Shown here: in pieces, positions 24,078 to 34,726 of the stretch
How positions within the stretch are numbered: the stretch's first letter is position 1
Layout: the number at the start of each line of letters is the position of its first letter
Assembly: GCA_001949185.1 (NCBI GenBank)
Contig: BDGG01000002.1
Span: forward strand, 4,578,448-4,642,447
Direction of reading: 5' to 3'
From: Ramazzottius varieornatus
Lineage: Eukaryota; Tardigrada; Eutardigrada; Parachela; Ramazzottiidae
Length of the DNA stretch: 64,000 bases
The notes under the pieces: model-generated
What the model was told of the DNA's origin: nothing
The model's database searches: none
Seen by the model: the letters and a program-made list of their open reading frames with translations, nothing else
Translations under genes and position numbers: made by a program

Positions 24078-26482
24078 GATGGCAAATAAGTTCGGGTTCA
24101 ACGCGCTGCTTTTCGCTAGATTCAAGTTGCTGCTTCCGGCGCTGTTTCCGCGGCCATGTGGAAGAACATCGCTGCTGTTTTTGCTCCTGTTTACCCTTGC
24201 TGTACTAGGTCTGTTGTAGTGGAACGTTTGCTACTGTTGACAAGACCGTAATGGACTTAATGGTGCACTGTTTCGTAGGCGAGTTCATCGCATACCAAGT
24301 GGGCATCGTTCCGAGCAAGTTTTACGCAGTTCTGGGGGAGAAAGATAAGCAAGGGTTCTACGCAACGTTCTTGGAAGCGTCGTTATATATTCTAGCCACT
24401 GCAATTGCAAGTACTTCTTAACAAAAAACCTCGCGTCTCGGAAACGTTGGCACTAGCTGTAACTGACACTGGTGTCGTTATTTCCACAGGTTCTGAGCGC
24501 AAAGCAGTATGTGGGCTCCTTCCTCAACATCTCGTGGCGCAAGCTCGTAACACGGAAACTCCACCGTCTATACTTTATGGACAAAGCGTACTACTTTCTG
24601 AACGTCTTGGACAAGAGCGTCGATAATCCGTGGGCTTGGATTTACTTCTTCTGTCTTGGACATGGTCCGAATAACCTAACTGTTCTCTTGCTTGCAGGGA
24701 CCAGCGTATTACGCAGGATGTCGACAAGATGTGCGACAAGCTCGGCACGATTGCGGCGACACTGATCATTGCTCCATTCCGCATCGCGTATTATTCCTAC
24801 AAGTCTTTCATAACGTAAGGTTTTCAGTTTTTTTGCTCTTCAATAGTCGCTGTGGATGAATGCAGGAGCTCGCAGAAGAACTCGAAACCTTATAAGCGTG
24901 CCCTCCTGTATACAGGACTACCTATATCGGTCCTCTCGGGATATTCGGTTACTTTATCATCGGCACCATTGCCACAAAACTGCTGATGTCTCCCGTGATC
25001 AACTACGTTGTAAAGCAAGAGAAACGAGAAGGCGACTTCAGGTACGTCGCAGTAGCGAAGAACGCCAATCACTTCCGGCGGTCAAAGTTACTGTTGACTT
25101 TCCTGATGTACGCTAACTACGATGCTGATGATTTTGTTTAGGTTCAAGCACGTGCAAATCCGGACCAACGCAGAATCTTTGGCCTTCTATGACTGCGGTC
25201 ACCTGGAAGAAAGACGGCTAAATTCCCGTTTGTCCAAGCTCCTGTCCGTGGAACTGAATCTGACGAACTTTCAGCTACCTCTGAACTGTATGCTCTTCAC
25301 TTGTCGGGTACTGTGTGTCAATAGGTTTTCCTCCCGTTGCTTCGGTGGGACTTCATTGACTTTTTGTGTTATTGCAGTTTTCATAAACTTTTACACATAC
25401 TTTGGCGGGATACTTTCCCACCTGATCCTCAGCATTCCCATCTTCGCGGGTTACTACGATGCCCTCTCGCCAGCTGACCTAGGAGCATTGATCAGCGCCA
25501 ACGCTTTCGTTAGCATCTACCTCATATACAGCTTCACTTCCCTCGTGGACCTGTCCAAAGAAGCAACGGCCATCGCAGGGACAGCTCACAGAGTGGGAGA
25601 ACTTCTCGAGTATCTGAAGTCCTTGTCTGCTTTGAGCAATCGAGATCAAAAGATCACAGTTCGGACCGACGGCGAGAACTTCGCGTCGGACTTCCTCTTT
25701 CAGTTAGACGGAGTGACACTCACACCTCCTGCCCATCCACACCAAGTCCTAATTAGGGATTTGACATTAACCATAAGCAGAAATCACTCCATTATGATTT
25801 CTGGTCCGAGTAGTTCGGGGAAGACTTCCTTGTTGAGGTTGATCGCTGGTTTGTGGTATACAAATTCAGGGAGGGTGGATCGGCATTTCCTTCCACCTGT
25901 CTTGCCTTCGGACATAGTCTTCTTGCCACAGAAACCGTACTTCACTGATGGTAGTCTGTGGCAGCAGATAGCCTTCCCGCTGGAGGTGACCAGCGAGTTT
26001 GAAGACGAGGAAGCTGCGAAGGTGAAGCGGGCAGTGGAATTAGCTGGATGTGAAAAATTTCTCGATCGAGCTGGATTCGGGGACTCAAATGTCGGTCGCG
26101 ACTGGAGTGACGTGTTGAGTCCGGGAGAGATGCAGAGACTGATGTTCGCGAGACTGTTTTACCATAAACCAACCGTTGCATGTGAGTGATCAGCATTCCC
26201 ATCTTCGCGGGTTACTTGTATAATTGAATCCATTCAAGATCTGTTATTGCTCAAGATACCATTGTAGTTTTGGATGAAGCGACTAGTGCGGTGAGTTTAC
26301 AAGCCGAAGAAGAGCTGTACCGAGCATGTCGGGAGTTGAATATAACTTATATTAGCGTCGGACATCGGACAAGCTTAAGAGACTTCCACGACCTAGCTCT
26401 GGAGTTGGACGGTGAAGGAGGATGGCAGCTTTTCGAAGCTACCCAGAAGAACAACTCGGAGGAGCTGGAGCGAGCAGGATGA
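24078..26482 (+). CDS. ABCD4: ABC half-transporter, ABCD4-like
   Basis: The start at 24078 gives MANKFGFNALLFARFK followed by a hydrophobic helix. The next exon, EFIAYQVGIVPSKFYAVLGE, matches the ABCD4 pattern. Subsequent exons give KLHRLYFMDKAYYFLN, DQRITQDVDKMCDKL and a six-helix membrane domain through FAGYYDALSPADLGAL. The nucleotide-binding domain has Walker A GPSSSGKTS, signature LSPGEMQRL, Walker B plus D-loop VLDEATSAV and H-loop SVGHR. The last exon (about 26267-26482) ends EELERAG*. Human ABCD4 acts in lysosomal cobalamin export; the same role here is inference. In the Walker A motif Ser-Ser replaces the usual Gly-containing pair. The intron before the last exon carries a 27-bp exact copy of an upstream coding segment. 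Confidence 0.92.
25429..25455 (+). repeat. 27-bp exact repeat, coding copy
   Basis: TCAGCATTCCCATCTTCGCG plus GGTTACT encodes SIPIFAGYY in the ABCD4-like gene. An identical 27-mer lies at 26190-26216. Confidence 0.9.
26190..26216 (+). repeat. 27-bp exact repeat, intronic copy
   Basis: This is the second copy of the 27-mer at 25429-25455. It starts a few bases after the splice donor of the penultimate exon, in the same orientation as the coding copy. Confidence 0.9.
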
Positions 26483-26819
26483 TTCCTGTCACGGCTGACA
26501 GTACACGTACGCGCGCGCGGGAGTGCTGGAACATTACGCGACACAGCAAGAAATCAAAACAAAATAACCAGTAAGCTCATAACGTGAGTGACATGACCCA
26601 GTGATTGTCTGTGATTTCTTCAAAATTTACCAAAACTCCGAATCAAACTGCATTTACAATGAAGAAGACTACAAAACCTGGCTAGCAAACTCTCTGATGG
26701 GAAATACTCCGTGGTTAGAACTTTAAGTGACACAAAACCAAGCTGGGAAGGTCAACACGTATACTCTATTCAGAAGGTAGCTATGGAAAAGTGGAAGAAA
26801 CTATTGAGAAGCGCAGGTT

Positions 26820-27750
26820 TTAAACCTTGTTGGCAGTAGCACTGGCTAGAAGGTTGACGAAGTCAGCAGCGAAACGATGGACATCCCCAGGCCAACGTGC
26901 TGACAGGTACTTTCCTTCCAGCAAAGCAAACCCGTCAGGCTTGGCGTCAGTGTCTTTGTGGAGAGGAATGGGGAAGCCAGGACCTTCCTCAAAGTCTTCT
27001 GGTAGAGCCAGGTGTTGCTTTACATCGTCTTCCATGTAGATTTCTGGGTACGTCATGAAGTAATCTCCCAGCCACAGACGAGTCAAGTTGTGGCAGGCCA
27101 TCTCTTGCCACTTGGTGAATCCGGTGGTTTTCTTTCCATAAAGGACCGATTTACCTGGTAGAAACACTTTTGAATGAAGGGAGACAGAGCGGTAAATCGG
27201 TCACCGGTTAATTGAACCTGTGACGTGACGTCAAAAGAGGAAAATCTAGGGATAGCCGACTTGCTTACCTTGCCTCCTGCTCCATAATCTTGCCTGTTTT
27301 GGGATGGACGCTTCGAGATGTCAACAGGACGCCACGACAAACAGCCGCCACTGGTTTCTCTTGGTCGAACATCTCCCCGATAACCTTCTGAACGATGGCA
27401 GATTCGAGGTACTCGCGAACGGGCTTGTCGTGACCACCAGGAAGGAAGATGGCATCGTAATCTTCGGATCGGATGTCAGTCCACGGCACTGGTTTCTGAA
27501 ACTCTTCGCTTGCTTCCATTTGATGATACAGATTTTGGGTGTCTTGGTCACAACCGAGTGTACTGGCTAGAAGTCCAAGATCTTTGCCTGTAAGGATACG
27601 CTCGTCAGCTCGCGCTGGTGTCCCGTCAGGAGTGGCGAAAACGACGGTATGCCCAGCAGCTTTGAGGTAGCTCCATGGCACCGATACTTCGGTAGGTTCA
27701 CATCCGTAGCGTGGCAGTGGCACCAAAATCTTGAGTCCCTTGGTTGTCAT
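26820..27750 (-). CDS. DJ-1/PfpI-family protein, copy 1
   Basis: Exon 1 is 27750-27294 and exon 2 is 27154-26820, giving about 263 residues. The fold's landmarks are ILVPLPRYGCEPTE (Glu21), FLPGGHD (103-108) and the nucleophile elbow AAVCRG with Cys138. That C-R-G differs from the C-H-G of many PfpI members. Exon 2 begins GKSVLYGKKTT and includes WQEMACHNLTRLWLGDYF. The family includes glyoxalase III, chaperone-type Hsp31 and peptidases; the activity here is not determinable. The intron uses a GC donor (ACAG|GCAAGA) and an AG acceptor. Using that donor restores the phase and the sequence KTGKSVLYGK, whereas the nearby GT donor at 27268 does not. A second copy lies 4.45 kb away. Confidence 0.88.
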
Positions 27751-29907
27751 GATAGTATTCTTGGATCCTTTCGTTGAGGCAGCAGATAAACAGACGATTC
27801 TCCTCCAGAAAAGAAAATTGCTACTAGCTATACAGTGGCGGAGTCATGCATAATCATGTATGACGCCGACAGTACTGTGGTGACAGTGGTGTAGTTAGGA
27901 TTTTTCCTAAAGTTCATAAGCATATACACACGCAGGCGTGAGTGGTAGGTGATTTGCGTCTGGCAAACGTAAATGTCAAGACGTACTTCACATCACGTGA
28001 TAACGTGTCGTGCTGTAAAGCGGCATTCTTCCGTATTCGGGTTTCTTCTACTCAGGGAGCTTAATTCCCCGAAGATCCTGGAATGAACTATGGGACTCGA
28101 AAATGAACGTCCATTGACCGCTCCAGTATGCCGCACAGTGTTGAACGCGTTATCGGTATTACCCGGTGATCCCTGTAAATGGTACCGATTTCGGAGTATC
28201 AATACGTTACCGAGTACTGAGATGCGATAACGACACCTTACGGGAGGTATTTCAGGTATTTACCCGGCACTACCGGTCGTTCAAGCTTGCCGGAAGATAC
28301 CGAAAGTACAGCAGAAATCTCGAAAAATTAACCTAACACCGGCTGTCTTCCCTACAATTGCGTTCGGTTCTTGGTGGAAACGAAGATCGCATCGATCTGC
28401 GTGCGTGCACATGGATACAGGCCAAACCTGCCTGTCTACTACATAAGTGAGCCCATGTGCGCCACATACATGGGCAGTTGGTGCGTCCATTGCCTGCCAG
28501 TATTCTGACATAATAATTTTGTGTTAGTTGCTCTAAGACTAGACTTTTCAGGCTGGTCTGCAGATTACGTCCGCCTCTGCAATCTCGGGAAAGTTTGAAC
28601 GCGTATTTACAGGCAGGGACTTCATAGACGGCAAACTGAACAACAAAATAACATCCAAGAATCTCACTCTAGTTACATTTCCGCACGGAAGTTTCGCGTA
28701 CGGTGCAGTGTCCCAGCTTAATGAATTCGGTTGTGATGTATAGCGGTTTAAGTTTTGACGGTGTTTTCAAACGGATAGGAATTTGTTTTCCCGAATACCT
28801 CCACTTACTCATTTTGATCTGTACTTTACCGGAGGTATTAACGGTACTTCGGGAGGAATACCGATACTTTAACGACAAGCACAGCTGAAATACTCTACTC
28901 TACCGAGTACTGAAAACCCAATACCTGTTCAACTCTGATGCCGCAGTGACGTAATGCTCTTGATTGCTGGTGTCGATTGAAGGCATCATGGATGACCGAA
29001 TAGCGTGCCAAAACCAGGTGAAGATGCATGTCCGGTTCGAAATCTGACGGAACAGCTGATCGGCTGAACTGCAATCTGTTTAATCAAACTTCCAATCAAA
29101 GACTTTACGTTACTGTAGTAGTTGAGGTCCGTTGCTTCCTGGTCGTGTGGTTTATTCCAGGATCGTCGGGGGATTAGCTCCTTAGCTCGTATTGTATCAT
29201 AGAAGATACTCTCCTTTATCGTTTTGGTGGGACGGTTTGACCGTCGGGAGGTGGGGACAGGCATAGTTCCCTTTGTGAGGCTTGAGTCTCCTAAGTCAAT
29301 TCGAAGTTCACCGCACACTTCCTAATGAGTTGGGCTGTTAGTCACGTACCGTCGCCCGTCGGTACCGAAGAAGTGAGGATTATTACTAAGTCTTGCGCAG
29401 TAGTTGTAGATGACAACAGACCTGTTTCGCAAGTCACGTTTCGGCTCTGGATAGAATAAAATCTCATGATTTTTACTATTTTATACTGTGTCAGTTTCTG
29501 TGCAGAAACCGTTTCGCGGTTTGCTCACTTCCGGCACAGAATATTAGCATAAAGGGATATTAGGTCGCGCGAGTTCAGCAGGGCCTCGGAATTCGCGGGG
29601 CCTGTCATTTAGCCTTCTACTGGATAAAGCCCGGACTTCTTTCGCTTTTTCTGGCGATAGTTTCGGGAAGACAATTATCTCTTCCTAACTCCAATGCTAG
29701 TTTCGGTCGAAAACATGATGGATTAGAAGGAACGAGAGCGGAAGTCAAGTGGCGCAATGTGGGAGAGGCGTGTAGCTCGGATCACTTGACGCGCCAAGTC
29801 CAATTCGCTGATTGGCCCGATCACGCTCCACTCCACCAAAGTTTCAAATTTCGACCAAAGTGGTCAATAGTACAATCAACTCAGCTTGCACAGAATTTGA
29901 ACTTGAG

Positions 29908-30048
29908 CCGTGGATAACTGCACAGGATAAAACCTATACTTCTGCTGTGCAAGCCGAAAACATGACTTGCGAAACAGGTCCAATACTTGCGTAATATAAT
30001 ATTAATTTTCTAGTCAACCGTTCCGAAAAAAATTCAATCGATTTGATC
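29908..30048 (+). repeat. 141-bp direct repeat, left copy
   Basis: Begins CCGTGGATAACTGCACAGGA and ends CAATCGATTTGATC. An apparently identical segment lies at 30542-30682, so the two copies bracket the minisatellite. Confidence 0.88.
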
Positions 30049-30547
30049 TGTACCGCGCCTCAAGCGAAGAAGAACTGTACCGCGCCTGCCGCGAACTCTG
30101 AATAGTCCGTGGATAACTGCACAGGATAAAACCTATACCGCGCCTTCAAGCCGAAGAAGAACTGTACCGCGCCTGCCGCGAACTCTGAATAGTCCGTGGA
30201 TAACTGCACAGGATAAAACCTATACCGCGCCTTCAAGCCGAAGAAGAACTGTACCGCGCCTGCCGCGAACTCTGAATAGTCCGTGGATAACTGCACAGGA
30301 TAAAACCTATACCGCGCCTTCAAGCCGAAGAAGAACTGTACCGCGCCTGCCGCGAACTCTGAATAGTCCGTGGATAACTGCACAGGATAAAACCTATACC
30401 GCGCCTTCAAGCCGAAGAAGAACTGTACCGCGCCTGCCGCGAACTCTGAATAGTCCGTGGATAACTGCACAGGATAAAACCTATACCGCGCCTTCAAGCC
30501 GAAGAAGAACTGTACCGCGCCTGCCGCGAACTCTGAATAGTCCGTGG
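30049..30547 (+). repeat. 87-bp minisatellite, six units
   Basis: The motif GAAGAAGAACTGTACCGCGC recurs at 30066, 30153, 30240, 30327, 30414 and 30501, exactly 87 bp apart. Part of each unit (AAGCCGAAGAAGAACTGTAC through GCGAACTCTGAATAGTC) matches the degenerate last exon of the ABCD4-like gene at 30702-30950; the rest (CCGTGGATAACTGCACAGGA...) matches the flanking direct repeat. Because 87 is divisible by three, the minus strand stays open for 185 codons (30060-30617) as a 29-residue repeat. I regard that frame as a by-product. Confidence 0.92.
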
Positions 30548-30682
30548 ATAACTGCACAGGATAAAACCTATACTTCTGCTGTGCAAGCCGAAAACATGAC
30601 TTGCGAAACAGGTCCAATACTTGCGTAATATAATATTAATTTTCTAGTCAACCGTTCCGAAAAAAATTCAATCGATTTGATC
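30542..30682 (+). repeat. 141-bp direct repeat, right copy
   Basis: Matches 29908-30048 base for base as far as I can compare by eye, and overlaps the end of the minisatellite by a few bases. Confidence 0.88.
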
Positions 30683-30701
30683 AAAGATTAACCATGTTTG
30701 G

Positions 30702-30950
30702 TAGCAGTTTTGGATGAGGCAACCACCGTGGCGGGTCTTCAAGCCGAAGAAGAACTGTACCGCGCCTGCCGCGAACTCTGAATAGTCTAAGTGAGCGTCG
30801 GACACCGGATAAGCCTGGGGGTCTTCCACGACCTAGTTGCGGGCATCGCTGGGCAGCTGGACGGTGAAGGATGGTGGCAGGCCTTTGAAGGGCACGGACA
30901 AAGTACCCGGAGGAGCCCGATTGAGCAGGATGGTTCCTGACGACACGCGC
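30702..30950 (+). pseudogene. Duplicated last exon of ABCD4-like transporter, broken
   Basis: The segment parallels 26267-26490: it encodes VLDEATTVAGLQAEEELYRA, then CREL followed by a TGA stop and a TAA in the same frame. After the stops the resemblance resumes (GCGTCGGACACCGGATAAGC, and GCTGGACGGTGAAGGATGG). The rest of the transporter is absent, so this is a 3' fragment carried by the segmental duplication. It is GC-richer than the parent exon. Confidence 0.85.
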
Positions 30951-31228
30951 GAGTGCGCCGCATGACCGAGTAAGGTGCAAAAGCCGAACGCCGGTAAGCT
31001 CAATGTATTCGGTAAGATGTCCAGTAATTTTTCAAATTTCGCAAAAGCAGGCGAAATGGCTTTTACAGTACTAGGAAACCGGTTGGCAAACTCCGTGATG
31101 GGAATACTCCTAGTGTACGGTGAAATGAATGACATAAAAACTGAAATGATAAGGTAAAAATACCACAACGCTGTATCAAAACGAAGCGGAAGACTGAGAA
31201 TGGTAGCGGATTCTGAGGGATCTAGCTA

Positions 31229-32203
31229 TCAGGCCTTGTTGGCACTAGCACTGGCCAGAAGGTTGACGAATTCGGCAGAGAAACGATGGATATCCCAAGG
31301 CCCACGTGAGGATAGATACTTTCCGTCCAGCAAAGCAAACCCGTCGGGCTTGGCATCAGTGTCGTGGTGAGGAATGACGAAGCCAGGACCTTCCTCAAAG
31401 TCTTCTGGTTTAGCCAAGTGCTCCTTCACAGCGTCTTCCACGTATGTCTCTGGGTAAGTCAGGAAGTAATCTCCCAGCCACAGACGAGTCAAGTTATGGC
31501 AGGCCATCTCTTGCCACCTGGTGAATGTGGTCGTCTTCTTCCCATACAGGACCGATTTACCTGGTGGGAAAAGCCTCATCATTAACGGAAGTAATAATCG
31601 CACGGTGGGAAATAGATGGGACAAAAGCAGTAAGTCGGTCACCACTGATTCTTCCTGCACCAAGAGGCTTATGACATGAGATCACACAGCAGCAAAATTT
31701 TGGGGTGGCCGACTCCAATCCTTTGCATGCGGCACCATAATCTTGCCTGTTTTGGGATGGACGCTTCGAGATGTCAACAGGACGCCACGACAAACAGCCG
31801 CCACTGGTTTCTCTTGGTCGAACATCTCCCCGATAACCTTCTGAACGATGGCAGATTCGAGGTACTCGCGAACGGGCTTGTCGTGACCACCAGGAAGGAA
31901 GATGGCATCGTAATCTTCGGATCGGATGTCAGTCCACGGCACTGGTTTCTGAAACTCTTCGCTTGCTTCCATTTGATGATACAGATTTTGGGTGTCTTGG
32001 TCACAACCGAGTGTACTGGCTAGAAGTCCAAGATCTTTGCCTGTAAGGATACGCTCGTCAGCTCGCGCTGGTGTCCCGTCAGGAGTGGCGAAAACGACGG
32101 TATGCCCAGCAGCTTTGAGGTAGCTCCATGGCACCGATACTTCGGTAGGTTCACATCCGTAGCGTGGCAGTGGCACCAGAATCTTGAGTCCCTTGGTTGT
32201 CAT
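31229..32203 (-). CDS. DJ-1/PfpI-family protein, copy 2
   Basis: Exon 1 is 32203-31747 and exon 2 is 31560-31229, in the arrangement of copy 1 with the same GC-AG intron. The exon 1 protein is identical to that of copy 1, including Glu21 and Cys138, and the DNA differs at only about one site. Exon 2 differs at roughly 19 residues and lacks one residue (PHHDTD against PLHKDTD). The intron sequences are unrelated beyond the first 14 bases. The start at 32203 was taken by analogy; an in-frame ATG at 32248 would add 15 residues. Both copies look intact. Confidence 0.87.
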
Positions 32204-32225
32204 GATAGTATTCTTGGATCCTTTC

Positions 32226-34620
32226 CTTGGGTCGGCGAGTAAGCACAAGGCTGTTCTGCAGCAATGAAAGAGGAATCGATATGTATCAAGATAGCTAAAT
32301 TAGTTACCGTAGGGTTTTTCCCACGCTCGTAAGCTCGCGGAAATGCGGCGCTTGCTGCTTGTAGTGTGCACACTGCAGTCAGCTGTGCTTTGAGCGTTCG
32401 TACAAATTCTTCCCCTGGCTCCCCCGAAAGGCCCGGTCCTCGGTGCGGTCGTTCTTTTGTCTCGGACTCTCAAGTCTCAACTCACTTTTGCCTGCGATGC
32501 CACGATTCCGAATCGAAGAAGCTTTCTATGATTGGACACACAGTTTTCAGGATATTCCGATAAGAACATGCGCTCGGGACTCAACTTGACTATGCGCTCA
32601 GGGCTCAAGAGGATCAAATTCGTCCATGCTGCCAACGTGTGAGTTCCTCCAGAGTCCAGACGGTTCCCCGTGGCCAAAGTTCCCACAGGGTGCTTCGAAC
32701 TCCAAGTTCAAGTTAAGCACTGTTTGTTTCCTGCAATGCGAACTAATTCAAAAGTACTTGGACTCACCCAAGAGGTCCCATTACCCTTCAGCTTTTAATG
32801 GGGTTGACAAGGCGCTGCTTCCTGGTCAAAGTTGACCAGAATGCGAATGTTCTGTGTCATGGACTCCTGGTCGCACCGGTCGCGACGTTTTCGAGTTCCG
32901 TAACTCTACACTTAAAGCACAGCTGGGATCAGTCTCCATTGATGTGTTGCTGTTTTACTGAAAAAATGTAATCGTGGGAGGTCACGTTTACCAAATGCAA
33001 TTTCGCATGCACCTCGGTTCTTTTGGGAGTGCCGATCATGGGTGCAGATGGGCTGGCATGATTAGGAGTTTACCATTTCACTTACGCTGAGGGATGACTG
33101 TGCTTCTCAATTTCGCTCGTAATTACAGGCTACCCGTTCGGGCTCATCATAGCACAGATTCCCTTATGGCTTTCCTCTACGCGCAGAAAGGGATGACAAC
33201 TGATGCAACTATGAGATCACTAATTTACGACCGTGACACTATTAGCTGATGTTGCCGTCAACGCCGCACAATAGGCGTGTACTTTTATTGAAAAGTGAGC
33301 TGGTTCCCGGAGACGCGCAGATCAGATTTTCGTTTGGCCTATGTTGCGCATGGCTGTCGTCGGTCGTACGATCCACAACCCTTGACTGTGTAATAAGATC
33401 AAATTAGACCAAGTGCTGGCTAATCTTGTCAAATGTTCACATGCGTCTTCAGCGACGGTCGCCAGTGTGAGAGAGGTTCTCCAAGCTGTGTAGTGAAGAT
33501 TCTATACCGGGCTGCAAGTACGAACAAGTGTTGTCACTGTTTAATATGGTAGCGAGCTGCAGGTCGCGAACTTCCCGCTCGAAATCTTCCGGACGTGTCT
33601 AACCACAAAGGCCAGAAACAAAAGAGCGCAGGTTTTCGTTCAGGCAGATCCGTTCGGCTGAGAGCATTATACTGGATGTGGGCAAATGATTTGAACCAGA
33701 TCGTTTTCTAAAGTGGCGCATGCTCTCAGTCAATAACAACGAAAGGTGCGCCGCTTGAGATAATAATGCTGTTCAACATATTTCCGCGCATCCCATACAG
33801 TAGAAGACTCAACGATCTAGCTTACTTTTCAGCGGAAGAACGGAGCCTTTCGCTCTTGAACGTCTCAGGTGTGAAAAATTTAGGGATGCTTGCGTCAGTG
33901 AATTTAAGGAGGCTTTTCCTGCCCACGTATGCATGTACGGAATAGGTGTCTGCTAAGTGAGCATCTCAAGTCTTACTTTTATCAAAATTCCTGGTAAATT
34001 TCTCTTCTGAATGGCTTGAAGTGTAGCTGGTAGCGGAAGTAAAAAGCCGGATCAAAGTGTGTAAGAGGATCGCTCAGCTGCGTTCATTACACCACAATGA
34101 TTCCCCACGGCAAGAGCTCACAATTACATTAATGCGGTGACAAGAGGGCTAGGATCCCGGGGACTAAGTGTCATGACGTCGACGTGCGTTAGGAGGAAGA
34201 ACTAGACTTGAAGGTGTGGGCCAAGGATTGTTTGCCCAGTGACTGCAGTCGCAAGTGGGATATCGTCAAACACGCCAGCCAACCCTTGGTTGAGCTATTA
34301 GGGCACTTTGCTTGTGTACGTTCCAATGTTCTTGTCCTGCTTCGTACAGGTTATAAAGTGAGCCAGAGCGTCCATCTCGCGTTGTTTCTTCCTGGTCCTC
34401 TGAGCTTTGTGTTAACGTTGATGGGTTGGAGGTCAACGGGACGACCAGCTTATATATACGCAATGAAGATGTCATGGGCGCGCTCGTAAGCCGCTTACTG
34501 TCAAGTTTCCAATTTTCTCTACTGAGCTGAGAAGTGAGCCATTTGGTAATTAAAAAACCCGCTGATCCCTCGCCAAAGGGCGCGGAACTTTCTCGGATTG
34601 AGCGGAGACCTCCGAGCCTT
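32226..34620. other. Gene-poor region before the CRF-binding-protein gene
   Basis: About 2.4 kb with no supported gene; open frames near 32366-32835 and 34208-34808 lack recognisable products. One palindromic element lies at 33674-33793. A TATATATAC run at 34451-34459 is present, but the better promoter candidate is at 34623-34653. Confidence 0.4.
33674..33793. mobile_element. Palindromic MITE-like element, copy 5
   Basis: Left arm GGATGTGGGCAAATGATTTG...TAAAGTGGCGCATG, right arm GGTGCGCCGCTTGAGATAAT...TTCCGCGCATCCC. It lies between genes. Confidence 0.65.
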
Positions 34621-34622
34621 GC

Positions 34623-34653
34623 TATAAATCTTTTAGCTGTCCCTTCGTTCAGT
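34623..34653 (+). promoter_or_regulatory. Core promoter of CRF-binding-protein gene (TATA + initiator)
   Basis: TATAAA at 34623-34628 is followed by an arthropod-type initiator TCAGT at 34649-34653, so the presumed +1 A (34651) is 28 bp from the start of the TATA box, the classical spacing. The start codon is 76 bp further on at 34727. Confidence 0.6.
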
Positions 34654-34726
34654 TTCATTTCACGTCCTCCGGTCGACGGTTCTCCATCATCTGACCGCGA
34701 GCGACCGTAGCCGCCTTTCAGTACCG

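Larger units (their letters stand above)
27775..30696. other. Intergenic repeat-rich region between the two DJ-1-like copies
   Basis: No intact gene. Around 28140-28930 there are several related GGTATTACCGG-type motifs in both orientations and outer GTTGAAC copies in inverted orientation (about 28138 and 28927), suggesting a decayed inverted-repeat transposon. The section 28980-29330 has an open frame on the minus strand with no recognisable product. From 29908 the region holds direct repeats and a minisatellite, listed separately. Confidence 0.4.

Noticed and set aside
29740-29805. Another copy of the AAGTGGCGCAC palindrome
   Set aside because: The left side GTCAAGTGGCGCAATG fits, but the right side reads CACTTGACGCGCC, which does not pair in the family register. 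Left out of the count.
30060-30617. 185-codon minus-strand open frame with a 29-residue repeat
   Set aside because: It is the antisense of an 87-bp minisatellite derived from an ABC transporter exon. The open frame follows from the unit length being a multiple of three; there is no signal peptide, promoter or known domain.
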